34,838 bases of DNA, taken from the NCBI GenBank assembly GCA_025458675.1, contig JALORY010000013.1, positions 1 through 34,838 of the forward strand. Direction: 5' to 3'. Shown in pieces: positions 20,149-29,560 of the stretch (position 1 is its first letter; each line of letters opens with the position of its first letter). The notes under the pieces are model-generated. The model saw only the letters and a program-made list of their open reading frames with translations. It did no database searches and had not been told where the DNA came from. A program made the translations under genes and the position numbers. The stretch comes from Gammaproteobacteria bacterium. GTDB lineage: Bacteria > Pseudomonadota > Gammaproteobacteria > Chromatiales > Chromatiaceae.

Positions 20149-21519
20149 CTAGCGCCGCTCCTTGATCTCGATGCCCACCGAGCGAAGCTTGCGGTAGAGG
20201 TGGGTGCGCTCCATGCCGACCTCCGTCGCCATTTTGCTGATGTTCCCGCCGTGCCGCTCGAACTGGTACTCGAGGTAGACCTTCTCGAAGGCCTCGCGGG
20301 CCTCCCGCAGCGGCTGGTCGAAGGAGATGCCGGGCAGGCCCGGCAGCTCCGCGCCGCCGCGCGCTGCGCCGCCCATCGCCGCTTCCACCTCGTCCTGCGT
20401 GATCTCGTCGCCCGCGCCGAGGATGAGCAGCCGCTGGACGAGGTTCTTGAGCTCGCGCACGTTGCCCGGCCAGGCGTAATTGCGCAGGAAGTTCTGCGCG
20501 CCGACGCTGAAGCGGCGGTACGGCAGCTTCTCGTGCTGCGCGAAGTAGTCGACGTAGAAGCCGAGCAGGTCGGGCACGTCCTCGTGGTGGTCCCGCAGCG
20601 GCGGGAGGCGCAGCGGCACGACGTTGAGCTGGTAGAAGAGGTCCTCGCGGAACCGCTTCGCCTGCACCTCGGCGGCGAGGTCCAGGGAGGTCGCGGCGAC
20701 GATCCGCACGTCGATCTTCACCGGGTCGCTGCCGCTCACGCGGACGAAGGAGCCGGTGTCCAGCGCGCCCACCAGCTGTGTCTGCGCCTCGGCATCCATG
20801 TCCGCGATCTCGTCGAGGAAGAGGGTCCCGCCGCTCGCCTGCTCGAGCCTTCCGTAGTGGATGCGGCCGTCGTGCTCGCTGCCGAACAGCTCCCGCGCCG
20901 CGTTGCCGCGTGCGATCGTGCTGACGGCCACTTCGACGAAGGGACGGGCGCGACGCACGCTCTGCGCGTGCAGGTAGCGCGCGAAGGTCTCGCGGCCGCT
21001 GCCCGCCTCGCCGGAGATGAGCACCCAGGTATCGTGCTGGGCGAGCCGCTTCACCTGCTCGCGCAGCCGCTGCATGGCCGCGCTGCGCCCCACCGGCTCG
21101 ATGATGGGCTGGCTGCGTCGCCGCAGGCCGACGTTCTCCTTCGCGAGGCGGTCGGCCTCGAGCGCGCGCTCCACCGTCAGCAGCAGCTTCGCGAGCGAGA
21201 GCGGCTTCTCCAGGAAGTCGTAGGCGCCGAGCCGCGTCGCCTCGACGGCGGTCTCGACCGTGCCGTGGCCGGACATCATGATCACCGGGCAGGGAAGGCC
21301 TTCGTCCTCGGCCCACTCCTTGAGCAGCGTGATGCCGTCGACATCCGGCATCCAGATGTCGAGGAGGATGAGGTCCGGCTTGCCTTCGCGCAGCGCCTGG
21401 CGCGCCGCCCTCCCGTCCTCCGCGGCGACCACGCGGTAGTCCTCGTCCTCGAGGATCTCCTTCACGAGGTCGCGGATGTCGGGCTCGTCGTCGACCACGA
21501 GTACGTGCGGCGAGGTCAT
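20149..21519 (-). CDS. ntrX: NtrX-like response regulator with degenerate AAA+ domain
   Basis: A 456-residue regulator. The receiver domain at residues 1-120 has D10, D11, the phospho-acceptor D54 in ILLDIWMPD, and K105. A sigma-54-interaction AAA+ domain follows (about 140-385), then a Fis-type helix-turn-helix (about 415-450; GGNISKMATEVGMERTHLYRKL). Walker B GGTLFLDE is intact, but Walker A reads GEAGSGRE with R176 in place of lysine, and the GAFTGA loop that contacts sigma-54 is missing, replaced by SEHDGRIHYG. It therefore probably regulates without activating sigma-54, as reported for other NtrX proteins. The gene overlaps ntrY by four bases (ATGA). NtrX is known for roles in nitrogen, redox and envelope control; the precise targets here are unknown. 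Confidence 0.9.
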   Translation of the reverse strand: MTSPHVLVVDDEPDIRDLVKEILEDEDYRVVAAEDGRAARQALREGKPDLILLDIWMPDVDGITLLKEWAEDEGLPCPVIMMSGHGTVETAVEATRLGAYDFLEKPLSLAKLLLTVERALEADRLAKENVGLRRRSQPIIEPVGRSAAMQRLREQVKRLAQHDTWVLISGEAGSGRETFARYLHAQSVRRARPFVEVAVSTIARGNAARELFGSEHDGRIHYGRLEQASGGTLFLDEIADMDAEAQTQLVGALDTGSFVRVSGSDPVKIDVRIVAATSLDLAAEVQAKRFREDLFYQLNVVPLRLPPLRDHHEDVPDLLGFYVDYFAQHEKLPYRRFSVGAQNFLRNYAWPGNVRELKNLVQRLLILGAGDEITQDEVEAAMGGAARGGAELPGLPGISFDQPLREAREAFEKVYLEYQFERHGGNISKMATEVGMERTHLYRKLRSVGIEIKERR

Positions 21520-23735
21520 GCGTCTTCGTCCTCGGCTCTGGTTGGCCACGCACGGGCGCGCAGGGGCTGATCCGTCGCGGCGTGCCGCGGCAGCCGGAAG
21601 GTCATGCTCCCGCCCCCGGTCGGCTGGTTCGCCGCCCAGATCATACCCCCGTGCTCCTCGACGATCTTCTTGACGACCGCGAGCCCGAGTCCCGTGCCCT
21701 TGGTCTTCGTCGTGACGTAGGGCTCGAAGATCTGCCCGAGATTGGCCTCGTCGAAGCCCGGCCCGTTGTCCGCCACCTGCACCTCCACGAACTCGCTGTC
21801 GCCCGCCTCGAGCGAGCGCGTGCGCACCTGCACCGTCGCACCGGGCCGCTCCGCCACCGCCTCGAGCGCGTTCTTGACGAGGTTGTGCAGCACCTGCCGC
21901 AGCCGCACGGCGTCGGCCTCGACACGGGCCCCCGGGGCCCCGAGCTCCGCCTCGACCACGACGGCACCCGGTGCCGCCCGGTACAGCTCCATCACGTCGC
22001 CGACGAGGGCGTCCAGCTCGATCGGCGTGCGGCGCTGGCTGGAGGGCTTTGCGTAGTCCGAGAACGCATTGACCATCTCCTTCATCGCCTCGACCTGCTG
22101 CACGATCGTGTGCGTCGCGCGGTCGAGCACGCGCGCGTCTCCCTCGGGCATCGTGCCGAGGAACTTGCGGCGCAACCGCTCGGCCGAGAGCTGGATCGGG
22201 GTGAGCGGATTCTTGATCTCGTGGGCGAGCCGGCGCGCCACCTCGCCCCAGGCGGCGTCGCGCTGCGCCTTGACGAGGTTCGTGACGTCGTCGAAGACCA
22301 GGACGTGCCCGCCGGCCGTCGCGGGCAGCAGCGAGACGCGGCAGAGGAGCACCTGCCGACCCTCGCCGCCGTACAGCGTCAGCTCCTCGCGCCACTCGCT
22401 GGTGCTCTCGCGCACGGGCGCCGCGAGCGCGTCGACGAACTGCTGCAGCTGTGGCGACTCCTGGCCGAGCGCGGCGAACGGGTTGCCGAGGTAGGGCGCG
22501 AGGTCGACCCGGAGGATCTGCGCGGCGGCGGGGTTGGCGGTGCGCAGCTGCTGCGCCTCGTCGATGGTCATGACGCCGGAGGACAGGCGCCCGAGCACCG
22601 TCTCGAGGTACTGGCGCTGCGCCTCCACCTCGCGCCGGCTCGCCTCCTCCGCTGTGCGGGCCTGTGCGAGCCGCCGCGTCATCGCGTTGAACGAGCCGAC
22701 CAGCGAGGCCATCTCGTCCTGGATGCGCGGCTCCGGAAGCTGCAGGCCGTAGTCGCCGTCCGCGACGGCGCGCGTGCCCTGGGCGATGTCGCGGATCGGG
22801 GCAACCAGCCGCCGCGCCGAGCGGAACGCAGTCCAGAGCGCGCCGAAGAAGCTGAACAGCAGCACCAGCAGGAGGGTGAGCGAGAAGCTGAACTTCAGGG
22901 ACTCGCGCAGGTAGGCGAGCTCGCGGTAGCGGATGTAGGCGTCCTGAACGCGCTCGCCGAGCTCCTGCAGGTTCGTGCTGTAGGGAAACAGACCCTGCAG
23001 GATGAAGCGCCGACCCACCTTGTCCGCGGCTACCGCCCGGATGTGCGGGGCGCCGTCCTCGCCGTACGCCATGGTGCCGACGTAGCTGCCGCTGTCGCGG
23101 ACCTGCTGGCGCACGGCGTCGGGCGGCACCTCGGGCACGACGTCCGCGGGGTTCGCGTTGCTCGACGCGACGACGATTCCCTGCCCGTCCATCAGGGTGA
23201 GCTCGGTCGCGCCGGACTGGCGCCGCAGCTCTGCGAGGTGCACCGCCAGGGATGGGATGTCGGCAGCGTCGGGCAGGCTGGGCAGCAGGCGCTCGGTGGC
23301 GCGCAGCTGGTCGCGCAGCTGCAGGTTGAGCGCGGAGCGGCTGAGCTCGAGCACCTGCTCCATCGCCTCGTCGATCTGCACGTCGAACCAGCTGTCGATG
23401 CCCTGCCGCAGGAACTGCAGGGAGTAGTAGTGGACGACGAGGACGGGCGGCAGCGACAGGGCCGCGAAGATCACCACCATGCGGGCGGTCAGGCGCGCGC
23501 CGGGCGCCCGCTGCCGATACTGGCGCACGAGCGCGACCAGGTTCGCCACGATCAGCGCGAGCAGGATCGCGAGGCCGAGGACGTTGAGGAGCAGCAGCGG
23601 GACGAAGAGCCGGCTGAGCGTCGCCGAGTTCTGCACGGCGCTGCTCATGAGGTGCAGCGAGACCAGAAGCGGCGCGAGCAGCAGGACCGCGACGAGCAGT
23701 CCCGAAGGCAGGCGGATCAGGGGCGCAATCGCCAT
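21516..23735 (-). CDS. ntrY: Membrane sensor histidine kinase, NtrY-like
   Basis: A 739-residue kinase, partner of the NtrX-like regulator downstream. In order: N-terminal helices at about 11-33, 43-70 and 83-105; a periplasmic sensor region to about 280; a further helix at about 281-302 followed by a HAMP linker (RSARRLVAPIRDIAQG); a PAS-like region (about 375-490, EEASRREVEAQRQYLETVLGRL and VMTIDEAQQL); a HisKA domain with the phosphorylated H505 in RRLAHEIKNPLTPIQLSAERL; and a HATPase domain with N box LHNLVKNALEAV, G1 VADNGPGFDE and G2 GTGLGLAVVKKIVEEHGG. This is the NtrY architecture. The ATG at 23735 lies within the upstream DUF4390 gene (19 bp overlap), and translation of NtrX is coupled to it. 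Confidence 0.93.
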   Translation of the reverse strand: MAIAPLIRLPSGLLVAVLLLAPLLVSLHLMSSAVQNSATLSRLFVPLLLLNVLGLAILLALIVANLVALVRQYRQRAPGARLTARMVVIFAALSLPPVLVVHYYSLQFLRQGIDSWFDVQIDEAMEQVLELSRSALNLQLRDQLRATERLLPSLPDAADIPSLAVHLAELRRQSGATELTLMDGQGIVVASSNANPADVVPEVPPDAVRQQVRDSGSYVGTMAYGEDGAPHIRAVAADKVGRRFILQGLFPYSTNLQELGERVQDAYIRYRELAYLRESLKFSFSLTLLLVLLFSFFGALWTAFRSARRLVAPIRDIAQGTRAVADGDYGLQLPEPRIQDEMASLVGSFNAMTRRLAQARTAEEASRREVEAQRQYLETVLGRLSSGVMTIDEAQQLRTANPAAAQILRVDLAPYLGNPFAALGQESPQLQQFVDALAAPVRESTSEWREELTLYGGEGRQVLLCRVSLLPATAGGHVLVFDDVTNLVKAQRDAAWGEVARRLAHEIKNPLTPIQLSAERLRRKFLGTMPEGDARVLDRATHTIVQQVEAMKEMVNAFSDYAKPSSQRRTPIELDALVGDVMELYRAAPGAVVVEAELGAPGARVEADAVRLRQVLHNLVKNALEAVAERPGATVQVRTRSLEAGDSEFVEVQVADNGPGFDEANLGQIFEPYVTTKTKGTGLGLAVVKKIVEEHGGMIWAANQPTGGGSMTFRLPRHAATDQPLRARAWPTRAEDEDA

Positions 23736-24292
23736 CGGCTCCAGTCGCTCCCCAGGTTCCAGTCGTCGGACAGGTAGGCGCGCGGCCGGAGAGGGAGCGG
23801 CAGCGCCTCGATGTCCAGGGAAGCGCGCAGCTCGATCAGGTAGCTCATGCCCGGCTCGAGCGTGCTCACCCGGACCACGGGAAGCTGCCGCACCTCGCCC
23901 AGCGCGGCGACCGCGGCGTCGCGGGTCGCGAAGGTCCGCTGCGCGCCGGTGTCGAGACTGGTCGTGAGGTAGGTTCCCGACAGGGGACTGTAGCGGATCT
24001 GCGAGCGTTGACGCAGGTCGACGACGTCCGGCTCCCACAGCCAGGCCCCTTCGCGCCGCACCTCGACGTGGAGCTCGACGACGATGGGCACGCCGTGACC
24101 GAGCGCCTCGAGCACCGCCTCGCTGAAGGCGTACCGTACGGTCGCGTCGAGCAGGTATTGGCCGTCCTGCACCGTGGCGGTGACGTTGGTGACGGCGAAG
24201 GCGGCCGGGCGCGCGCTCCCCGACCAGAGGAGCAGCGGGAGCGCGAGGAGAGCGAAGGCGGCCCGCAGCGACGCCGGCGGCGTCGCGATCAT
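23717..24292 (-). CDS. DUF4390 domain-containing secreted protein
   Basis: A 191-residue protein with an N-terminal signal sequence (SLRAAFALLALPLLLWSGSARPAA, cleavage likely after about residue 30) and a mature part rich in beta strands (FAVTNVTATVQDGQYLLDATVRYAF; IVVELHVEVRREG; SYLIELRASLDI; ending YLSDDWNLGSDWSRWRL). It resembles the DUF4390 family, which is usually encoded between rsmB and ntrY in gammaproteobacteria; that context agrees here. It is probably periplasmic. The ATG at 24292 overlaps the rsmB stop by four bases, and its end overlaps ntrY by 19. A sensing role with NtrY is possible, but only from position. Confidence 0.85.
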   Translation of the reverse strand: MIATPPASLRAAFALLALPLLLWSGSARPAAFAVTNVTATVQDGQYLLDATVRYAFSEAVLEALGHGVPIVVELHVEVRREGAWLWEPDVVDLRQRSQIRYSPLSGTYLTTSLDTGAQRTFATRDAAVAALGEVRQLPVVRVSTLEPGMSYLIELRASLDIEALPLPLRPRAYLSDDWNLGSDWSRWRLRP

Positions 24293-25602
24293 GCAGGCAC
24301 CTTCCGCAGTCGCGCGTAGAAGAAACCGTCCATGCCGTGCTCGCCGGGGAGGATCTGCCGCCCGGCGCCGGCCGGCCGACCCCAGGGCGCGTCGATCGGC
24401 AGCGGGCAGGCGTCCGCCTGCCGCGCGAGGAAGCGGCCGATCTGCAGGTGGTTCTCGTCCGGCAGCAGCGAGCAGGTCACGTAGAGAAGGATACCGTCGG
24501 GCGCGAGGAGCGGCCAAACCGCGTCCAGGATGCCGGCCTGGCGCGCAGCGAGCCCCGCCACGTCGTCCGCGCGGCGCAGCAGCTTGATGTCCGGGTGGCG
24601 ACGGATCACGCCGGTCGCCGTGCAGGGGACGTCCAGCAGGATGCGGTCGTAGCGCGCCTGCGCCCACGCGCCCGCGGGGCGGGCGGCGTCACCGACGGCG
24701 ACCTCGGCGTCGAGCCGCAGCCGCGCGAGGTTCTCCCGCACGCGCGCGAGCCGCCGCTCGTCGATGTCGACGGCAGTCAGGCGGGCGCCGGCGCACGTCT
24801 CGAGCACGTGCGACGTCTTCCCGCCCGGCGCCGCGCACGCGTCGAGGACGCGCTGACCGGGGTGCGCGTCGAGCAGCGGCGCCGCGAGCTGGGCGCCGGC
24901 GTCCTGCACCGAGAGGTGGCCCTCGTCGAACCCGGGCAGCCGCGCGACGTCGACCGGGTGCTCGAGGGTGAGCGCGGACGGCACGAACGGCACGGGCGTG
25001 GCGGCCAGCCCGGCGAGGGCCAGCCGGTCCTGCGCGTCGCCCAGCGTGTCGCGCCGCAGGTTGACGCGCAGCGTCATCGGCGGGCGCGCGTTGCCGGCCG
25101 CGAGCACGGCCTCGCACTCGGCGGGCCACGCCGCGGCCAAGGCGTCCACCAGCCACGCCGGGTGCGAGTGGCGCGCCACGGGGTCCGCGGCCAGCGCCGA
25201 CGTCAGCGGCTCGCGGTCCCGCAGGAAGGCGCGCAGCACGGCGTTCGCCAGCCCGGTCGCCCACGGCTTGCCGAGCGCGCGGGCGGCCTCGACGGTCTCG
25301 GTGACCGCCGCGTGGGGTGCGACGCGCATCTCGGCGAGCTGGTAGAGGCCGATCAGCAGCAGGGCGCGGACGTCGGCGTCGCGAGCCTTGAGTGGCCGCG
25401 GCGCGAGGCGGGCGAGCATGCGGTCGAGGCGGTGGTACCAGCGGCAGGTGCCGTGGCAGAGCTCGGCGAGGAGCGCGCGGTCGCGCGGCTCGACGGCTGC
25501 GGCGGGCAGGCTGTCCGCGAGCGACCGGCCGGCGAGCACCCCCGCCAGCACGCGGGCCGCCGCAGCGCGCGGGTTGCGGCGGCCGCCCGCCGGGCTAGCC
25601 AA
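24289..25602 (-). CDS. rsmB: 16S rRNA (cytosine-967-C5)-methyltransferase
   Basis: Methylates C967 of 16S rRNA using S-adenosylmethionine. The 437 residues have an N-terminal NusB-like RNA-binding domain (about 10-140; [45 protein letters not shown]) and a C-terminal Rossmann methyltransferase domain with motif [14 protein letters not shown], the acidic SAM-ribose motif VDIDERRL, motif [20 protein letters not shown] and motif [14 protein letters not shown]. Both family cysteines (in VPCT and VTCS) are present, the second being the usual nucleophile. The start is a TTG at 25602 overlapping the fmt stop by eight bases; no ATG or GTG is suitably placed. It belongs to the def-fmt-rsmB run. Confidence 0.95.
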   Translation of the reverse strand: MASPAGGRRNPRAAAARVLAGVLAGRSLADSLPAAAVEPRDRALLAELCHGTCRWYHRLDRMLARLAPRPLKARDADVRALLLIGLYQLAEMRVAPHAAVTETVEAARALGKPWATGLANAVLRAFLRDREPLTSALAADPVARHSHPAWLVDALAAAWPAECEAVLAAGNARPPMTLRVNLRRDTLGDAQDRLALAGLAATPVPFVPSALTLEHPVDVARLPGFDEGHLSVQDAGAQLAAPLLDAHPGQRVLDACAAPGGKTSHVLETCAGARLTAVDIDERRLARVRENLARLRLDAEVAVGDAARPAGAWAQARYDRILLDVPCTATGVIRRHPDIKLLRRADDVAGLAARQAGILDAVWPLLAPDGILLYVTCSLLPDENHLQIGRFLARQADACPLPIDAPWGRPAGAGRQILPGEHGMDGFFYARLRKVPA

Positions 25603-26524
25603 GCACCGCCCCGGCGACGGGGTGGGCGTTGACGAAGTCGGCCGCGGACATGGCCCGGCGCCCCGGCGGCTGGATCTCGACGAGGCGCAGGACGCCCTCG
25701 CCCGTGGCCACGTCGATGCCCTCGCGCCCCGCTCCGACGACGGTGCCGGCCGGGGCGGAGGCCACGGCGGTCAGGGCGCGCGCGGACCAGACCCGGAGCA
25801 CCTCCCCCGCGAGCAGGGTCTCGGCAACGGGCCACGGGTTGAAGGCCCGGACCTGCCGCTCGATCTCGACCGCGGGCCGCATCCAGTCGACGCGCGCCTC
25901 CGCCTTGCTGAGCTTGCGCGCGTAGGTGGCGCCCGCGTCGTCCTGCGGGCACGCGACCGCGGTGCCGTCCTCGATGCGCGGCAGCGCCTCCATCAGGGCC
26001 TCGGCGCCGAGCGACGAGAGGCGGTCGTGGAGCGAGCCGCCGGTCTCGTCGGGCGCGATCGGGGTCTCGCGCCGGTGCAGCATCGGCCCGGTGTCCAGTC
26101 CCGCTTCCATCTGCATGATGGTGATGCCGGTCGTCGGGTCGCCCGCGAGGATCGCGCGCTGGATCGGCGCCGCGCCCCGCCAGCGTGGCAGCAGGGAGGC
26201 GTGGATGTTCACGCAGCCCAGGCGCGGGGCGTCGAGCACGCGCTGCGGCAGCAGCAGGCCGTAGGCGACGACGACCATGAGGTCCGCGGCCAGCGCCTCG
26301 AGTGCGGCGAGGTCGTCCTCGGCCTTGAAGTTGACGGGCTGGCGCACCGGAAGGCCGCGGGCGAGCGCCGCCTCCTTGACCGGGCTGGGCGTCAGCTTCC
26401 GCCCGCGGCCGGCCGGCCGGTCGGGCTGGGTGTAGACGGCAGCGATCTCGTGCCCGGCGGCGACCAGGGCGAGCAGCGGGGGCACCGAGAACTCCGGGGT
26501 GCCGGCGAAGACGACGCGGAGCAT
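25595..26524 (-). CDS. fmt: Methionyl-tRNA formyltransferase
   Basis: Transfers formyl from 10-formyl-tetrahydrofolate to methionyl-tRNA-fMet for translation initiation. The 309 residues show [15 protein letters not shown] at the N-terminus, [13 protein letters not shown], the folate-enzyme catalytic core [18 protein letters not shown] with N106 and H108, and D144 in [12 protein letters not shown]-terminal tRNA-binding beta-barrel follows from about residue 205. The length is close to E. coli (315). It lies 37 bases after def, its normal partner in formyl-methionine metabolism, and overlaps rsmB. Confidence 0.97.
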   Translation of the reverse strand: MLRVVFAGTPEFSVPPLLALVAAGHEIAAVYTQPDRPAGRGRKLTPSPVKEAALARGLPVRQPVNFKAEDDLAALEALAADLMVVVAYGLLLPQRVLDAPRLGCVNIHASLLPRWRGAAPIQRAILAGDPTTGITIMQMEAGLDTGPMLHRRETPIAPDETGGSLHDRLSSLGAEALMEALPRIEDGTAVACPQDDAGATYARKLSKAEARVDWMRPAVEIERQVRAFNPWPVAETLLAGEVLRVWSARALTAVASAPAGTVVGAGREGIDVATGEGVLRLVEIQPPGRRAMSAADFVNAHPVAGAVLG

Positions 26525-26561
26525 GGGATCGGGTCCGGGCGGGTGGAGGGCGCGGCGCCCC

Positions 26562-27098
26562 TCAGATCACGGCCCGGCGCGGCGCGGCGGGCTTCTCCGG
26601 CGGATTGCGGGCGTCCTTCTCGAGCCTGCGCCGGATGCGCTGGCGCTTGAGCCCGGAGAGGTAGTCGACGAACAGCTTGCCCTCGAGGTGGTCCATCTCG
26701 TGCTGGATGCACACCGCCAGCAGACCGTCGGCCTCGAGCTCGAAGGGCGTGCCGTCACGGTCCAGCGCGCGCACGCGGATCCGCTCGGCCCGACGCACCT
26801 TGTCGTAGATACCGGGCACCGAGAGGCAGCCCTCGTCCATCTCCTCCTCGCCGTCCCTCGCCACGATCTCCGGATTGACGAGGCAGTGCGGCGCACTCCG
26901 ATCCTCCGAGACGTCGACGACGAGCACCCGCCGGTGCACGTCCACCTGTGTCGCGGCGAGTCCGATGCCGGGGGCCGCGTACATCGTCTCGAACAGGTCG
27001 TCGACCAGCTGGCGGACGCCCTCGTCGACGACGTCCACGGGATGTGCCCGAGTTCGCAGTCGGGGGTCCGGAAAGTGAAGAATTTCAAGAATCGCCAT
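26562..27098 (-). CDS. def: Peptide deformylase
   Basis: Metalloenzyme that removes the formyl group from new protein chains. The 178 residues carry all three signature motifs: GIGLAATQ (44-51), EGCLSVPG (89-96; metal ligand C91) and QHEMDHLEG (132-140; ligands H133 and H137 with catalytic E134). The C-terminal tail ([15 protein letters not shown]) is basic and slightly long compared with E. coli Def (169 aa). It is the first gene of the def-fmt-rsmB run and diverges from the LysM protein gene across a 61 bp gap. Confidence 0.97.
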   Translation of the reverse strand: MAILEILHFPDPRLRTRAHPVDVVDEGVRQLVDDLFETMYAAPGIGLAATQVDVHRRVLVVDVSEDRSAPHCLVNPEIVARDGEEEMDEGCLSVPGIYDKVRRAERIRVRALDRDGTPFELEADGLLAVCIQHEMDHLEGKLFVDYLSGLKRQRIRRRLEKDARNPPEKPAAPRRAVI

Positions 27099-27159
27099 GG
27101 CCCTTGCGCGTATTTGTGATATTTAATGAGAAGCCTAAAGTCGGCGTTGGGACGAGACC
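27099..27159. promoter_or_regulatory. Divergent promoter region between def and the LysM gene
   Basis: This 61 bp gap includes an AT-rich stretch at 27111-27127 (TATTTGTGATATTTAAT) that stands out in the GC-rich surroundings and probably holds the -10 elements for both directions. TTGCGC at 27104-27109 resembles a plus-strand -35 but no -10 lies at the right distance, so no exact promoter is assigned. Confidence 0.4.
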
Positions 27160-28380
27160 ATGCGCAAGTTTACCCGGAAGTGGCTGCTCTGCCTGCTGGG
27201 GGCGGCCCTCGCAAGTTTCGCGGCAATTGCGGCCGACACCGCATCGCTGCGGCCCGACCACCCCACGCGCTACACCGTGCAGCAAGGAGACACGCTCTGG
27301 GGCATCTCCGGGCGGTTCCTCACGAATCCCTGGCGGTGGCCGGATCTGTGGCACGCGAACCCCCAGATCAAGAACCCCGACCGGATCTACCCCGGCGACG
27401 AGCTCGAGCTCGTGACGGTCGACGGCAAGCCCCGCCTCGTCAAGCGCGCGGGCCGATCGGGCGGCTCGTCCAAGGTCGTCAAGCTCACGCCGCACATGCG
27501 CGTCGAGTCGGCCGTGCCGCCCATCCCGCTGGACGCCATCCGACCCTTCCTGTCCCGGCCCATCGTGGTCGACGACCAGGCGCTCATCGACCGCGCGCCG
27601 TACGTGCTGGCGTTCCCCGACAACCACATCCGCGGCGGCACGGGCGACCGGCTGTACGCGCGGAACATCGCGGATCCCGTCGGCACCCGTTACGACATCC
27701 TCCGGCGGGCCGGCGAGCCGCTCCGCGGCAGCGGCAGCAACGAGCTGCGCGGCGCGGACAACAACGAGCTGCTCGGATACGGCGCGGTGCACATCGGCAT
27801 CGCGACGCTCGTCGCCCCGGGCGACCCTGCGACGCTCCAGATCAACCTCGCCCAGCGCGACATCCGCCCGGGCGACAGGCTCCGCCCGGTCGCGGAGGAG
27901 GACGTCTACACCGACGACTTCCAGCCGCGTTCTCCGGACCAGCCGATCTACGGCAGCATCATCAGCATCCTGGGCGGCCTGACGCAGGGCGGCCAGTTCG
28001 ACGTGGTGGTGCTCGACCGCGGCGCGCGCGACGGGCTCGTCCCGGGGGACGTGCTGCGCATCGACCAGAAGGGGCGCATCGTCCGCGACCGCGTGCCGCT
28101 CGATCAGGGCGTGGCGCCGGAGATCCGCACGGGCTGGGCCGGCATACCGCAGGCGTTCGACGATGCGGCGACCCTTCACGACCTGCGCCCGGCCGCCACG
28201 GAGGCCGAGCGCTTCCGCGAGCTGCGCACCGAGATCATCCAGCCGGGCCAACCGGTCAAGCTGCCTGACGAGGAGGCCGGCCTGCTGATGGTCTTCCGCA
28301 CCGACGAGCGGATCAGCGTCGCCCTGATCATGGAGTCGACCCGGCCCATCAACGTCGGCGATCGCGTGCGAAACCCCTGA
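27160..28380 (+). CDS. LysM-domain secreted protein
   Basis: A 406-residue exported protein. The N-terminus is a classic signal peptide (MRKFTRKWLLCLLGAALASF, cleavage after about AIAA, residue 25). One LysM domain follows (about residues 37-82; YTVQQGDTLWGISGRFL, NPDRIYPGDELEL), which binds peptidoglycan glycan chains. The rest (90-406) is a conserved but uncharacterised region with repeated beta-like stretches and a C-terminal VALIMESTRPINVGDRVRNP. No peptidase motif is seen, so a wall-binding or structural role is likelier than hydrolysis. This gene is conserved next to dprA in gammaproteobacteria. It starts at the ATG at 27160 and is followed 13 bases later by dprA. Confidence 0.92.
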   Translation: MRKFTRKWLLCLLGAALASFAAIAADTASLRPDHPTRYTVQQGDTLWGISGRFLTNPWRWPDLWHANPQIKNPDRIYPGDELELVTVDGKPRLVKRAGRSGGSSKVVKLTPHMRVESAVPPIPLDAIRPFLSRPIVVDDQALIDRAPYVLAFPDNHIRGGTGDRLYARNIADPVGTRYDILRRAGEPLRGSGSNELRGADNNELLGYGAVHIGIATLVAPGDPATLQINLAQRDIRPGDRLRPVAEEDVYTDDFQPRSPDQPIYGSIISILGGLTQGGQFDVVVLDRGARDGLVPGDVLRIDQKGRIVRDRVPLDQGVAPEIRTGWAGIPQAFDDAATLHDLRPAATEAERFRELRTEIIQPGQPVKLPDEEAGLLMVFRTDERISVALIMESTRPINVGDRVRNP

Positions 28381-28393
28381 CGAGAACCCCGCC

Positions 28394-29560
28394 ATGGATG
28401 GCACACGGGGGCCAGGGACGGCCCCGCAGATCCTCCGCTCCCTGCTCGCCCTGCTGCACGCGCCCGGCTTCGGGCCGACGGCGTACTTCCGCCTCCGCGC
28501 CGCCGGCGTGGATCCGGTCGCGCTGGTCGGCCGGCGCCCCGACCCGGAACTGGGGCTCCCCTCCCCGCTGGCGGGCGCCCTGGCCGCGCCCGACTGGGCG
28601 GCGGTGGACCTCGACCTCGCCTGGCTCGCCCCGCCCGGCCGGCACCTGATCCCGCACGACGACCCGCGCTATCCCCCCCTGCTTGCCGACCTGCCCGGCC
28701 GCCCGGTCGCGCTCTTCGTCGAGGGTGACCCCGGCGTCCTGTCGGCCGCGCAGGTCGCGGTGGTGGGCAGCCGGAACCCAACGGACGGCGGGCGCCGGAC
28801 GGCGCGCGCCGTGGCGCGCGAGCTCGCCGCCGCCGGGCTGTGCGTGACGAGCGGGCTCGCGAGCGGCATCGACGGGGAGGCCCACGACGGCGCCCTGAGC
28901 GCCGGCGGGGCCACCGTGGCTGTGCTGGGCACCGGGCCCGACCGGGTGTACCCGGCGCGCCATCGCGACCTCGCGAGGCGGGTCGCGGCAGGCGGCGCCC
29001 TGGTGTCCGAGTTCCCGCCCGGCACCCCACCCCTGCCGTCGAACTTCCCTCGCCGCAACCGCATCGTCAGTGGCCTCTCCCTCGGCGTGGTGGTCGTCGA
29101 GGCCAGCCTGAAGAGCGGGTCGCTGATCACGGCGCGGCTCGCCGCCGACCAGGGTCGGGAGGTGTTCGCCGTCCCCGGCTCGATCCACAATCCGCTCGCC
29201 CGGGGGTGCCACGCGCTCATCCGCGAGGGCGCCACCCTCGCCGAGGGGGCCGGCGACGTGCTCGCCCAGCTCTGCCCGCTCCTCGGGCACCTCGCGACGC
29301 CGCCCGCGTCGAACGCCCCCGGCGCCGCCGCGGTGGCGCCGCATCACGGCCTGCTCGCCCACATGGGTTTCGACGCCGTCTCCGTCGACCAGCTGGTGGA
29401 GCGCACCGGGCTGCCGGCCGCCGAGGTGGCGTCCCTCCTCGTTTTGTTGGAGCTGGACGGTTGCGTATCATGCGAGCCGGGCGGACGATACAGCCGCCTC
29501 GGCGGACCAGCGGACGCTCCATCGGCCGCGTCCCCCAACGGCCCCCGGAGCGCGCAGTGA
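28394..29560 (+). CDS. dprA: DNA-processing protein DprA
   Basis: Binds incoming single-stranded DNA during natural transformation and loads RecA. The 388 residues have an N-terminal SAM/HhH-like part, the Rossmann core beginning VAVVGSRNPTDGGRR, GLCVTSGLASGIDGEAHDGAL, VLGTGPDRVYPARHR, LVSEFPPGTPPLPSNFPRRNRIVSGLS (read in segments) and ITARLAADQGREVFAVPGS, and a C-terminal winged-helix region (VSVDQLVERTGLPAAEVASLL). All key DprA motifs are intact, so it looks functional. The start is the ATG at 28394; the stop overlaps the smg start by four bases (GTGA). DprA is widespread and does not alone prove competence. Confidence 0.95.
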   Translation: MDGTRGPGTAPQILRSLLALLHAPGFGPTAYFRLRAAGVDPVALVGRRPDPELGLPSPLAGALAAPDWAAVDLDLAWLAPPGRHLIPHDDPRYPPLLADLPGRPVALFVEGDPGVLSAAQVAVVGSRNPTDGGRRTARAVARELAAAGLCVTSGLASGIDGEAHDGALSAGGATVAVLGTGPDRVYPARHRDLARRVAAGGALVSEFPPGTPPLPSNFPRRNRIVSGLSLGVVVVEASLKSGSLITARLAADQGREVFAVPGSIHNPLARGCHALIREGATLAEGAGDVLAQLCPLLGHLATPPASNAPGAAAVAPHHGLLAHMGFDAVSVDQLVERTGLPAAEVASLLVLLELDGCVSCEPGGRYSRLGGPADAPSAASPNGPRSAQ

